Shown: piece after piece, positions 1 to 11,796 of the stretch | Position numbering within the stretch: the first letter of the stretch is position 1 | How the letters are laid out: each line of letters opens with the position of its first letter | From: Tieghemostelium lacteum | Lineage: Eukaryota > Evosea > Eumycetozoa > Dictyosteliales > Raperosteliaceae | Direction: 5' to 3' | Length of the DNA stretch: 64,000 nucleotides | Assembly: GCA_001606155.1 (NCBI GenBank) | Contig: LODT01000039.1 | Span: 806,001 to 870,000 of the forward strand | Program-made: the position numbers and the translations under genes | The notes under the pieces: generated by a model | Databases searched by the model: none | The model's input: the letters and a program-made list of their open reading frames with translations, nothing else | Told to the model about the DNA's origin: nothing

Positions 1-1
1 T

Positions 2-3000
2 GGTGACTATTTAAGATCCATTATAGTTTGTGATGTTTATAGGAAATCTTTGAAATTGAGTAATAGCTCAAGATCAAAGACATCACCTGGTAACATTGTC
101 AATATTATGTCTAACGATGCACAGAGATTTATAGAGGTCTTTAGCCTAGTGAATAACGGTATATTTTCAATTCCACAAATTGTGGTATCTTTGGTACTGT
201 TAGATAGGGCTATAGGTTGGAGACCCACTTTGGCTGGGTTTGGTCTGATGGTTATTGCTATACCTTTCAATGGTATAGCTGCAAAGAAACTCACAGAGAT
301 TCGTAGAGAGATGGTTAAGTTCACTGATCTTCGTATTAAAGTTACCAATGAGATTCTTCAGTCTATAAAGATTATTAAACTCTATGCTTGGGAAGACAGT
401 TTTGCACAGAGAGTTACTAAACAGAGACAAGTTGAAGTTAAAGAGTTATTTAGATTTGCATACTATAGAGCAATGTTAATTGTCTTGGTTGCTGCTATTC
501 CAACTGCTGTCAGTGTTTTGGTATTTTCAACTTATTATGCATATACTGGTGACTTGGATGCTGGATCTATTTTCTCTGCTTTGACTTATTTGAATATTCT
601 TCGTTTGCCATTGGGTTTCTTGCCTATTATCATTGCATTGATGGCTCAGATGAAAGTTGCTGCTAATCGTGTAACTGAATTCTTAATGTTACCTGAGATT
701 AAAGAACCTACTTATAGTGAAGATTACCATTTGAAACCTAATGGTGTTTTTATAAAGAATGCTACCTTTACATGGAATGCTGAAAAGGAGAAGGAAAGAC
801 AAGATAAAGATTTGGCAAAGAAGGAGGGTGAAGAGAAGGAGAAAGAGATTTTCAGATTGAGGGACATCAATTTTGAATGTACTGGTCCTTCATTGACTAT
901 GGTTGTAGGTTCTGTAGGTTCAGGTAAATCAAGTATTGTTCAATCTATTCTAGGTGAGATGGATCTTTTAGAAGGAATGAGTGAGTTTAAAGGTCAGATT
1001 GCATATGTTCCTCAACAAGCTTGGATTATTAATGCATCTCTTCGTGACAATATTCTCTATGGTAAACCAATGGATGAAGAAAAATACCATCATGTTTTAC
1101 ATGTTTGTGCTCTGGAGAGAGATCTTGAACTGTTCCCTCAAGGTGACTTGGTAGAGATTGGTGAGAGAGGTGTTAATTTATCTGGTGGTCAAAAACAAAG
1201 AGTTTCCATCGCAAGAGCTGTCTATAATGATGCTGATGTATATATCCTTGATGATCCACTTTCTGCTGTTGATGCTCATGTTGGTAAACATATCTTCCAT
1301 AAATGTATTGTCGGTCAGTTAAAGAGTAAAACTGTAATTTTAGTTGCAAATCAATTGAATTACGTTCCCTATGCTCAACAGGTTATTGTAATGAAAGATG
1401 GTCAGATCTCTGAACGTGGTACCTATAAACAATTACTAGAAGACAAACAAGAGTTCTCCAAATTACTCGTTGATTACGGTATGGAAAGACACGATGACCA
1501 AGAAGCAGACTCTGAAGAAATTGTCATCTCCGAGAAGACTCAAGTCAAGGAGAAACCAAAATTAGTCAATCAAGATGGTAAATTAATTCAGAAAGAGGAG
1601 AGAGAAACAGGGTCGGTAGGATTAAATATCTATATGAGCTACTTTAAAGCTGGTGGTGGTATATTCTTTTCACTATGTTTTGCAATGTTCCTTCTTGATA
1701 CAGGGTCTAGAACATTTACAGATTGGTGGCTTTCACATTGGTCAAATTCAGTTCAGTATGGCGAAGGTGGGTCTAATCTCACCAGTGACCAGTACTTGTA
1801 TATTTATATTGGCATAGGTATGGGATCTGTAATTATCAGTGGTGTTAGAAATTTCATGTACTTTGGTTGGGCTGTGCATGCATCCAAAACAATACACGAG
1901 AAACTCTTTTCGGCTCTACTTCGTGCTCCTATGTGGTTCTTTGATACCACTCCATTAGGTCGTATAATCAATCGTTTCACTAGGGATCAAGATGGTGTTG
2001 ATAATTTAATTTCAACTGCATTGTCACAATACATTGTATTCTTTTCAACCGTAATTGCAACTCTAATTATCATTGCAATCATTACACCATTCTTATTGGT
2101 ACCATTAGCACCTATCATTTTAATATTCCTTGCATTACAGTATTTCTATAGATTTACTTCTCGTGAACTTCAGAGATTAGAGTCTATCAGTAGATCACCA
2201 ATCTTTGCACATTTCTCTGAGACTCTTAATGGTTTGACTACTATTCGTGCCTATAAAACTCAAGAATCCAATATTTTAGCCAATCACAAGAAACTTGATG
2301 ACAATAACAGATGTTATCTAACTTTACAAGCAATGAATCAATGGTTAGGTATCAGATTGGATTTACTTGGTAACTTAATCATCTTCTTTGCATGTGTATT
2401 CATTACTGTTGATAAAACAACTATTGATATTGGTAGTGTTGGTTTGTCTCTATCCTATGCCTTGTCCATTACTGGTAATCTTAATAGAGCTACACTTCAA
2501 GCTGCTGATACTGAGACCAAGATGAACTCAGTTGAAAGAATTGTTCATTATATCAAAGGTCCAGTTGAAGCAGCACAAATTACCAATGTTCGTCCAGCTA
2601 AAGAATGGCCAGCTCAAGGTGCTATCACATTTGATAATCTGGTATTAAGATATCGTGAAGGTTTAGATCCAGTACTCAAAGGTATCTCATTGGATATTAA
2701 ACCACAAGAAAAAGTTGGTATTGTAGGTCGTACAGGTGCAGGTAAATCAACCATTGTCTTGGCACTTTTCCGTCTTATTGAAGCCTCTGAAGGTCGTGTT
2801 TTAATTGATGGTGAAGATATCTCAAAATTCGGTCTCAAAGATCTCAGAAAGAATCTTGCAATCATTCCACAAGATCCAGTATTGTTCTCAGGTACACTCA
2901 GAGAGAATCTCGATCCATTTGAAGACTACTCTGATGCTGATGTTTGGGATATTCTAGAACAAATTCAATTGAATCAAGTAGTATCCTCTAAAGAAGGTGG

Positions 3001-3491
3001 TCTTAGATGTATTGTCTCTGAAAATGGTGATAATTGGTCTGTAGGTCAAAGACAATTGATTTGTCTAGGTAGAGCTCTTCTCAAGAAACCAAAGATTCTA
3101 GTATTGGATGAAGCAACTGCATCAGTTGACCAAAACACTGATAGTTTAATTCAAAAGACTATTCGTGAGAAATTTGTTCATTGTACCATTTTAACTATTG
3201 CACATAGATTAAACACCATTATGGACAGTGACAGAATATTGGTATTGGATGCTGGTAAAGTTTCTGAATTTGATTCACCATATACTCTCTTACAAAACCC
3301 AAGTGGTTTATTATCTTGGCTAGTTGATGAAACAGGTCCACAGAATTCTCAATTCTTAAGAAAGATGGCTCAACAAAAACATGAAGGCGTGGATATTAAA
3401 TTAACACCACCAACTACTCCACCTGTTGAAAGAAAGATTGAAGACCTTTCTATTCAAGATACATCATCATCTTCTTCAGGTGCCAATATTC

Positions 3492-3532
<41 letters not shown>

Positions 3533-3661
3533 ACCCCAACTAATACAAATAGTATTAGTGATGATAGTACTACTACTTCAACTACCCCAACTACTTCTTC
3601 TACTACTACAAGCGGAACTCAATCTCCATACTCAGGAGATACAAATTCAACAACTGATTAA
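2..3661 (+). CDS. ABC transporter, ABCC/MRP-type, 5' end outside window
   Basis: The reading frame is open from the first bases of the window ([18 protein letters not shown] is typical ABCC sequence), so the start lies upstream. Visible order: end of transmembrane domain 1; NBD1 with Walker [10 protein letters not shown] (nt ~905-935), signature LSGGQ (~1177) and Walker [11 protein letters not shown] (~1240), where the usual catalytic Glu is Asp as in most ABCC NBD1s; TMD2; NBD2 with Walker [10 protein letters not shown] (~2725), signature WSVGQRQ (~3037) and Walker [13 protein letters not shown] (~3094). This asymmetric NBD pair identifies a full-length multidrug-resistance/conjugate exporter of subfamily C, presumably ATP-driven in plasma or vacuolar membrane. 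The C-terminal ~80 residues are low complexity, with an N12 run and Ser/Thr. It ends 72 nt from a convergent gene. Substrate cannot be inferred. Confidence 0.93.
3492..3531 (+). repeat. (AAT)n microsatellite encoding poly-Asn
   Basis: A run of AAT triplets sits in frame near the 3' end of the ABCC gene and encodes twelve asparagines. Such tracts are common in dictyostelid proteins and are probably length-variable between strains. Confidence 0.9.
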
Positions 3662-3733
3662 AACAAAACAGAAACCATTTTAAATAAAATTACAATAGTA
3701 TTTACATAAAATACACATATATATCTGTGTGTT

Positions 3734-6545
3734 TTATTTTTGTTTGATTTCATAAGTAAATTCATTATGAGAATTTTTAAACTCTTTTAGATAATATTCG
3801 TAATCAATTGAGTAATAACCGTGTGAATTAAAAATTTTGACAATTGATAACGTGCCACTATTATGTTCCAATATTAATTTAACGATATTTTTCAAATCTG
3901 GATGGCAACCCTTGACATTCAAAGTAAAGGATTGTAATTGAGTACAATGTTTAACAAATTCTTCTACTGAATTGAAGAATAAATCAATAGAATTTTCTGA
4001 TGTTTCCAAATAGAGATGCTTGAGATTCACCAAATCTTTTTCAAACTTATAAATTGGAGCAGTTGATAATGAAAGAGATTCACATTGATAGACATTGAAA
4101 AACTCTTTATAGGAGTGGTAGTGACCATTGTCACCTTCTCCATCAAAGAGGAATTTCAGATTTGAGCTAATGGTGGTGTTTTTTAGTTTTGTTATATATT
4201 TTAGAACTTTTTTTCTATTATTTTTAAAATGCTGCAAAGCATTTTTAAAATTGTTTTCTATTGAAATTTGTAGTTCAGATTTAGTATCCTCAATTGGAAT
4301 ATCTTTGAAAAGGTCTACTACATGATAAAGCTCTTTAGCTGAAACCGAAGATAATCTGGGTAATATTCTATAAATAGTCTTTTGGTGAATTATTGATAGA
4401 TCTCTATTACAATAGTCCATGGGAGTAGATAAACTAGATTTAGGTGAAAAATACAGTTGATGATATACTTCCAATTGAGTTTTGAAATTCAATGAGAAAT
4501 ACTCTTGGGTATCTAAAAAATTATTTGGTATATTATTTACGCTGAATAATAAATCCAATGCAACCTCCTTCTGATAATCATGAATGAAATAAATGAAATA
4601 TTTTAGAATTGAACTATCAATGTCGAAATATCGATTCATTCTTCCCATTAAATCAAATAGTTCCCTAGATCGATTGATTAATAGTATATCAGATAAACAT
4701 TGTTTTGTGAGATCCTCATATTCACTGCCGATGAAATATTTTATGAAATCACTACACCATAGCGAAGTTTCTAAATTGGTAGCAGTTTCTACTACCAATT
4801 TAAACAAACTTTGAAAATCTTCTTTAGTTTGTGCCCATTCAATTGCAATTTGTTGACCTTCTTTCCCAGTAATCAAATGATTTTGATTATGCAATATATT
4901 AAGATACCTTTTATCATCAGCTTCTATTAGTTTTAAGAGAACTTTTTCTCCAGAAAGATCACCAAATGGTAACGAATACTGCTCTAATTTTAGATATTTC
5001 AATACCTCTTTTGGATCACTACCAAAATATATTAATAACCCAGCTGATTTCGCATCGTTTGATTTCTTCAATTGATTCCATAACGCTTTAGAATAGGCTT
5101 CAAATTTCTCCAATTTACGTATCCTCTCTAAGCCCAAGGTAAAAAATACTTTACACCCATAACTTGGGTTCTGACATAATGTGCAATCCACGATTGTAAT
5201 AAACTCTTTTAAAACAATCTCAGGAAATTGTGAACATAACATGATAAATAGATCTTGCAATGGTTGGTTGGTGTCAAATAGTGTTTTTGGATGTTTGAAT
5301 ATAGCATTAACAATAGTCTTTGCAAATTTACTTGTGATTTTACCATATTCAGCAGTAATACCACTGAGACAGTGAATGATGGGCACAAATGATATAGAAG
5401 AATGCTTGGTTTTTAAAAAACCTTCCAAACTGGTATAGATTTTAGTTAGATTACTCTTAATTGTATTTCGATCTATTGTTGATAACACACTTAAATTTGC
5501 CCCTATTTTCACATTTTTAAAAAAAAATGATAGTGTTTCTTTTTCAATATATTCTTTACCAAAGTGTTCCTTGTAATACCCAATACTGTTACTGAATTCG
5601 AAACTATATGGTAAAAATGACATGTAGTCTTCCTTTAGTTCGTGTATTTCTTTTTTTGTCAGATTCTGGAAAGTATTCAAACAAACAAATTCTTTAAAGG
5701 AATACATTTCAGTATTTGAGGCTATAGTCATGAGTAACCTAACAAATCCAACATTCATCGGTACAACTGATTCTCTATCCCCTTGAAATTGGTTTTTACC
5801 CTTGTACAGTGATTTTATCAATTTTTCTGTAATTTTTAATATCAAGAGAGGACAAGATGTTTGTTTACTATTATTTAAACTGTAATTTTGGGTACCCCAA
5901 TCTTTAATAAAAATCTATATAAATATAGTTAAAGGTTAATAAATCAACTTATACATTTTAGTTACATAATAGTTTAAATAAATGTATACAAACATCTTGC
6001 ATTATCGAAAAAGGAAACTGATTGAAATAAAACTTGATATCTTTATCGAATGAAATATTTTTGATGGACTGTAAAAAACAAATGGCACTATATTGATCTG
6101 TGTGTAGAGTGGCTAGAAATAGCTTTTCCATAAAATCATTTCTAAAATAATAGTCTATCAAGTATTTATCAATTTCAAATGAAAAAATCAGAGATCGTAT
6201 TTTTAATATATCTCTGTTATTGTGATTGATGTTTTTAGTGTTGCTTGTTGAGGGTGCCTTTAACCAGGGTACTATTTTATCTTGAAACAATAAAGGATCA
6301 CTCATGGCATTCTTTACTACTTCCTGACAGAAGTGTAAACTATATTCTAGATGTGTATCTTCTTTGTCTACCCACTGTACGAAATGATCTACAAACTGTC
6401 TAACTGAGTCTAGTTTTTTAAAATAATAATCAAATAATGTCAGACCCCTTGATGATGATTCTTTGTAATCATAATTTGGATAAACATCTCTAATGAAACT
6501 AATATAATCAGATAATTTTCTTTTTTGATTGATTTTGTCTAACAT
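3734..6545 (-). CDS. Unknown large dictyostelid family protein (paralogue B, no F-box segment)
   Basis: I do not recognise this protein beyond its family. It is a clear paralogue of the next gene (6631-9897). Exon 1 is 6545-5994 (starts MLDKINQKRKLS), then an intron 5993-5915 (gtttgt...atag, phase 0), then exon 2 5914-3734; predicted 910 aa. Shared landmarks: an N-terminal IRDVYPNYDY / FVDHFVQWVD block, then VPMNVGFVR, the CLNTFQNL..EI.EL..DY motif and LPYSFEF, followed by a long, probably helical middle. The C-terminal ~130 residues look like leucine-rich repeats (LKHLYLETSENS, LQSFTLNVKG). Unlike its paralogue it goes from LKFLFDGEGDNGHYH straight into the LRR-like tail, skipping about 100 residues that hold an F-box-like helix bundle. 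No signal peptide or membrane segment. The donor gtttgt is non-ideal, so the junction is the weakest part of the model. Confidence 0.75.
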
Positions 6546-6630
6546 CTTAGTTTTTATGTAAAAATTTTTGATCCAAATGAAAGAAAAAAAAAAAATTAGG
6601 TTCAACGAAAAAATACTTGGAATTTCAATG

Positions 6631-9600
6631 TTAGTTTATTTTATAGGTACAGTGATTGTGAAGTGTTTTATAGTCATGAAGCATTTGGCTAAGAGCTCTA
6701 AAATTTTGATTGTAATATTCAATTCTCTTAATTGAAATTATTACATGTTTAAGAGATTGATTTTGATGTAACAGAACCTTTACTAGAGGTACAATATTGG
6801 CATGATCAAATATTTCCAATTCAAATGATTGAATATAATAACAATGTTTTAGTAGATTTTCAATGGCTGAGATATTGAGAGCTTTCCAATCTGTTATTTT
6901 CACTATGACAAGTTGATTGAGATTATTAAGTTCTCTATTAACCAGATACTGAAAGTTATTGGTGATTTCTAGTGATGATAGTTGATAGAATTTCTCAATT
7001 CTGTCATTACCTTCAAAATGTGAGAGTGAACTGTATTTCAAGTGATAGACACCATGTTTCAAAAGAGACTTGTCCGTGTCATATCTGAATTTGTAGTTCA
7101 ATTTCTTTTTAATTGGGTAATATTTACAAAGTTTTTGTGACTCTTTAAAAAAGGTTTTTGAGACTCTTGCATATCGAAGTATTTCAGAAGCCTTTGGAAT
7201 GGACTTGAACAGATGACTTAGAATATAATGAATAATGGTATTCTGTATAATCAATGAGGTTTGATTGAATTCAATATCAGCTTCAGTGTGTTGGAAATGG
7301 TACCCTGTAACACCTTCATCAAACAGAACCTTTAATACACCATTCTCTAAACTTTCACCGATATTCTTTATATATTTAAGTAAAAGTCTCTTTCTCTGAT
7401 CCGATTGATTCTTAAAGAGATTAATCATCTTTTCTTGTATACTTTCAAATGACTGAGTACTAGTACTTTTATAATCCTTAAAAAAGTCAATAAACTTGTA
7501 CAATCCCTCTATAGCTTGTTCATGGAATTTAAATCCACCCAAACACTTTTCCAAAAATGTTTCATGTATATCTGGATATTCACAAACTGTACCATTTAAA
7601 TAGGATACATGAGAATAAAATATAGAGCTATGCAATTCCATTAACTCTTTAGAAGGCAGCTGTTCTATATATTTTCTGTAGAACCCTATGACATCTACCA
7701 GTGATAAAACCAATTGACTAAACACCTCTATATAATGAACCAGTACTGGATTATTGACCAAACTCCATACTCTATCATCTATATTTATAAACCTTTTGAT
7801 TGTATTGTAAATCTTTATAGTTTCAATAGTATGGTATGACTCCACCAAAAGAGATGATAGAAATTCATTTAGAAACTGTTCTACAATCTCTTGGTGTACA
7901 TCATAATAGTATTTAATCACTGGTAATATGCTATAAAATCTATTTACACGGTACGCAGGTATATTTAAAAACTTACTAATTTCAATAAATAGGTATCTAA
8001 CCTCTCTGGCCTCGGTAATGGTTTCATAGATTACATGAAACATCTTTTCAATATGCAATAGACCAGCTCTATCAAACTCCATATGAAGTGCATTACTAAA
8101 TAGTTTAAGATACTTTTCATCACTATCAAGAGACTTAAAGAGTAATATTAAAACCCTATAACTTTCTTTTGTGTGACCAGATAAATTATCAGCAAGATTA
8201 ACCAACTCCTGTAATATAGTTTTATCCTGATTAAATTGAATTAATATACTACATAATGGAGTAAAAAATATGCTGGTTTTCAATTTTTTCCTAAGTGAAA
8301 TCAATTCCTGATAATATTCATCAAAGTTCTCTAGATTTTTGAATCTGTCATCTAAAGTGAAGAGCATATGAGCTAGAATATTCAATCTAGTTCCAAAATA
8401 GTCACCATCTACAATGAACCCAAATATCTCACCGAATCTCTCCATGGTAGTATCTAAATCCGTGCATATAACAGCGGTGAATAGGTCAAACATTGGTTGT
8501 TTCTTTGGATCAATAACATCTTTGCTACTTATCCATAAAGTCCCAGTGTTAAATAGGTAATCCAGTGTTTGATTAGACAAAGAACTTGGAAATACTTTGT
8601 ATAAAGTTATCAATCCTTCAAGTGTCTGACAAAGTTGTTTCAAAAGTTCCTGATGTCTAGTTACCTGAATAGCCTTCACCAATTTCCCATATATACTCTT
8701 TAAATTGACTTTAATAACATTACTATCCAGACCAATACTATTAAGTGTGCCCATAGCATTCAAAAGGTCTCTAGTAGAGTTGGTAGTTATCTTCAATGTC
8801 CAATTATTAAAATACTCCATAGCCTCCTTTTCAATAAAATCCACACTGAAATAGTGTTTATATTCAGTAAGATTAGATTTACCCAAATTATTAGAATATC
8901 TCAGAAGATGGCCGTTATAATACCTTCTGTACGAAAACATCTGATTTTGTTTTTGTTTTGAAATTTGATTATACTTGAAAATATAAGGTAACAATGACAA
9001 ATATTCTTCTCTCAGTTCCTTAATATCTTCATTCTTTAGATTCTGAAATGTGTTTAAACATATAAATCTAATAAAAAACTCTATTTGCAAATCCTGTGCC
9101 TTTTCAATATCATCAGTCAGAGCAACATCAATTAAAGCTCTAACAAAGCCAACATTCATTGGGATCCTAGATTTACTCTCTATATCAAACTCTGAAAAGT
9201 CCTTTTCTTTTGGATACAAATTCTTATTAATCAATGTAATAAATGTATAAAATCTAGGTACCATTTCAATTTTACGATTATTCATTGCCTATCAATTCGA
9301 CAATTTATATTAATATATAATCCTTCAGATTAATCTTTAATATATATATATATATACCTCTGATATTAGTGTTAATGGGAAAAGGCTATGATCATAAAGT
9401 AGTGTGTCTTTGTCATCTCTTGATGTAGCAAATAATATAATCATCGCTGCAATAATGTTATTGATACCTTTTTGATCATCACATTGAAATAGTCTAATAA
9501 ACCAACCATTTTTATAAAAATTATAAATTAAACTTTTAGGTAGAGATTGAATAGCAATTAGAGTGAGTTTTTGTTTATCTCTTTTTGAAGTACCTTTAGA

Positions 9601-9897
9601 GGTTAACCATGGTTCGAATCGGTCTTGTATTACAATATGATCTTTAGATCCAATGATATATTCTATAACTAGTGTACAGAATGACCATTTTAATGCAACA
9701 TCTAAATCTACATTATCATCATCAATCCATTTAAAAAAATGATCTAAAAACTGATGGTATTGAAAGATATCTGTAAAGTATTCTGATAGTTTACTATTTA
9801 TATTCTCTAAATTTACAAGTTGATAATCAGGATATACATTTTGAATTAAATTAATCATATCATTTTTAGGAATATTTGGTGATGTTTTGTAAAACAT
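6631..9897 (-). CDS. Unknown large protein with F-box-like and LRR-like C terminus (paralogue A)
   Basis: Exon 1 is 9897-9358 and exon 2 is 9288-6631, joined in phase 0 across a 69-nt intron (gtatat...atag) as LISE|AMNNRKIE; predicted 1,065 aa. It is a paralogue of 3734-6545, sharing RIPMNVGFVRALI, CLNTFQNLKNEDIKELREEY and the N-terminal YPDYQL / FLDHFFKWIDDD block. The C-terminal third has an F-box-like stretch (IIHYILSHLFKSIPKASE..YARVSKTFFKES) followed by LRR-like repeats, e.g. LSSLEITNNF and LNQLVIVKIT. By family knowledge, F-box/LRR proteins link substrates to Skp1-cullin ubiquitin ligases. Whether this divergent copy binds Skp1 is inference. Its start is 87 nt from the divergent F-box gene at 9985, implying a shared promoter. 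Confidence 0.78.
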
Positions 9898-9984
9898 TAT
9901 TTTTTGTAATAAGATATGCCTTAGATTTTTTTAAAAATCTCTACCTTTTTTTTTTTAATTTCTAAGTAATTTAACATTGCCCTC

Positions 9985-11796
9985 ATGATATTTTCTAATT
10001 ATTTGTATTTATATATATTAGAGTTTTTAGCTAAATTTGATAGTAATTATGAATATACATATCATTTTATAAAGAAATTTAGATTGGTATCTATACAATG
10101 GAATAAGGAGATTATACCAAAGATTAGATATCCAATTTGTGATTTACCAGTTAGTTTTTCAAAAAGACCAAATATTAAGAAGGTTAAATTGTTAATGTCT
10201 GTGAATATACAATTTAAAATTGGTGTACAGGATCACTTGATATTGGATATCTATATTGATCAAATAAGTAAACATGTAGCTGAAATACTATGTAGACAAG
10301 CACCTCAACGTGAAACATTAGATAAATTTGAAAATCTAAAGAAATTGTATTTAAATGTGGAAATAGGTCTTGGTGATTCCTCTCCCTATGATTTGAAAGA
10401 GTATCAGGAAAAAGGTGTTATTATCGATATGATGCATAAAACACAAAAGATACCACAAAATAGTGATCCTTTGGAATATTGGGAAACAATGTTTGGTAAT
10501 AGGTATAAATCAGTTTCTTTAAGAAATATTCATTCATCAATTGAAGGATATTTACAAAGACATCCAATGATTTATATTGAAGAGTTGACTCTGGAGTATA
10601 TAGAGATTAGTAAAGAATCCTTGTTTTGTCTGATTGATTGTCTGGTAGCACCATTGTCTGTTGAATATGATCAGATTACATTTACAGATGAAAAACCACC
10701 AAAGTTTGACGAGATTATTGAAAGAGTTGCTATGTCTAGATCTGCCAAGACTCTGGAGGAATTGTATTTTGTATTTCCAGAGTTGCGTACTTCACATGAA
10801 ACACTAAGTAAAAATCTACCATTGATAACTAATCTTAGATTACTGTCTTTGATTATGATTCCAGATCAAGATTTCTCAAGGAGTGATAATATCATTCTTC
10901 ATGAGAATACCTATGATATCAGGGTAGAAAAACTAAAGTATAAAGACTATTCAAAGTCTAACCCTCAGACTCTAATGTACCAGTTTAGAGACCACAAAGC
11001 TTTGAATATCTATATGACCAGTTGTATTTTGTCTCCCTATGATAGTGATATCATTCATAGTGAGATATCGCAATCTATAGTTCACATTTCAGCATTCACC
11101 AATGATACTGATCCCAAACATGTTCAATTCACTAATCAAATGATACAATGTAACTGGGAGAATTGTGATAAGATTAGATTACTAAATCAACTAGATGGCA
11201 CAAAAATGAATGCAAAAACATTCCATTTGAGTTTGTATATAGAATCACTGCAACTCAATAGTAATCTGACAAAAATACATTTTGAAGGGTTGGGAAGTGA
11301 CGATTTATTACTGTTCCTCAGAGCAAATCATCCAACAATACGTTGTGTAAAAGTATTTAATATCTATTTCAAAAAATATTATAAAGTTAAAAACATTGCT
11401 GATGATGATGAAGTTGAAGTCGAAGAAGAGGACAATGATGATAACGAAGAAGGAGATTATAAGAATAGACAAAATATTAAAATAACTGAACAGTATAAAT
11501 TTGATTTTATCAATCTACTTCAACACAATCAGACATTGGAGAAACTTAAGATTATAACAGATAATCTGAGTTATGACCGCAGAGTTGAAAATATTGATTT
11601 CATGATACCAATTCTTCGACAAAACAGAACACTAATTAAACTAATATTACCATTTAATTGTGATACTGATCCTACTCCAACACAATTACTCGATTTGGAG
11701 ACAATATTACAATCTAATACTATCATTTCCTCTTTGAATCTACAAAGTCGAAAATCTATATTTTTACTAAATAAATATTTACGTAAAGAGATTTAA
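9985..11796 (+). CDS. F-box/LRR-like dictyostelid protein
   Basis: Single-exon gene, 603 aa. The N terminus (YLYILEFLAKFDSNYEY..FIKKFRLVSIQWN) has the spacing of dictyostelid F-box domains, in which a short helix pair ends in LVSxxWN. The rest is a set of irregular leucine-rich repeats (LEELYFVFPEL, LRLLSLIMIP, LEKLKIITDNL). An acidic insert (DDDEVEVEEEDNDDNEEGD) lies at about residues 473-491. The likely role is substrate recognition in an SCF-type ubiquitin ligase, but this rests on family resemblance only. The start ATG follows a T-rich leader and faces the divergent gene at 9897. Its stop codon overlaps the stop of the convergent broken paralogue at 11793, and both proteins end alike (ISSLNLQ...LNKYLRKEI versus ISSLYFK...LSKYLISNKL), which supports their paralogy. 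Confidence 0.72.
   Translation: MIFSNYLYLYILEFLAKFDSNYEYTYHFIKKFRLVSIQWNKEIIPKIRYPICDLPVSFSKRPNIKKVKLLMSVNIQFKIGVQDHLILDIYIDQISKHVAEILCRQAPQRETLDKFENLKKLYLNVEIGLGDSSPYDLKEYQEKGVIIDMMHKTQKIPQNSDPLEYWETMFGNRYKSVSLRNIHSSIEGYLQRHPMIYIEELTLEYIEISKESLFCLIDCLVAPLSVEYDQITFTDEKPPKFDEIIERVAMSRSAKTLEELYFVFPELRTSHETLSKNLPLITNLRLLSLIMIPDQDFSRSDNIILHENTYDIRVEKLKYKDYSKSNPQTLMYQFRDHKALNIYMTSCILSPYDSDIIHSEISQSIVHISAFTNDTDPKHVQFTNQMIQCNWENCDKIRLLNQLDGTKMNAKTFHLSLYIESLQLNSNLTKIHFEGLGSDDLLLFLRANHPTIRCVKVFNIYFKKYYKVKNIADDDEVEVEEEDNDDNEEGDYKNRQNIKITEQYKFDFINLLQHNQTLEKLKIITDNLSYDRRVENIDFMIPILRQNRTLIKLILPFNCDTDPTPTQLLDLETILQSNTIISSLNLQSRKSIFLLNKYLRKEI

Noticed and set aside
9608-9625. GGTTCGAATC, similar to a tRNA T-arm
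   Set aside because: It is inside exon 1 of paralogue A and no acceptor, D or anticodon stems can be built around it.
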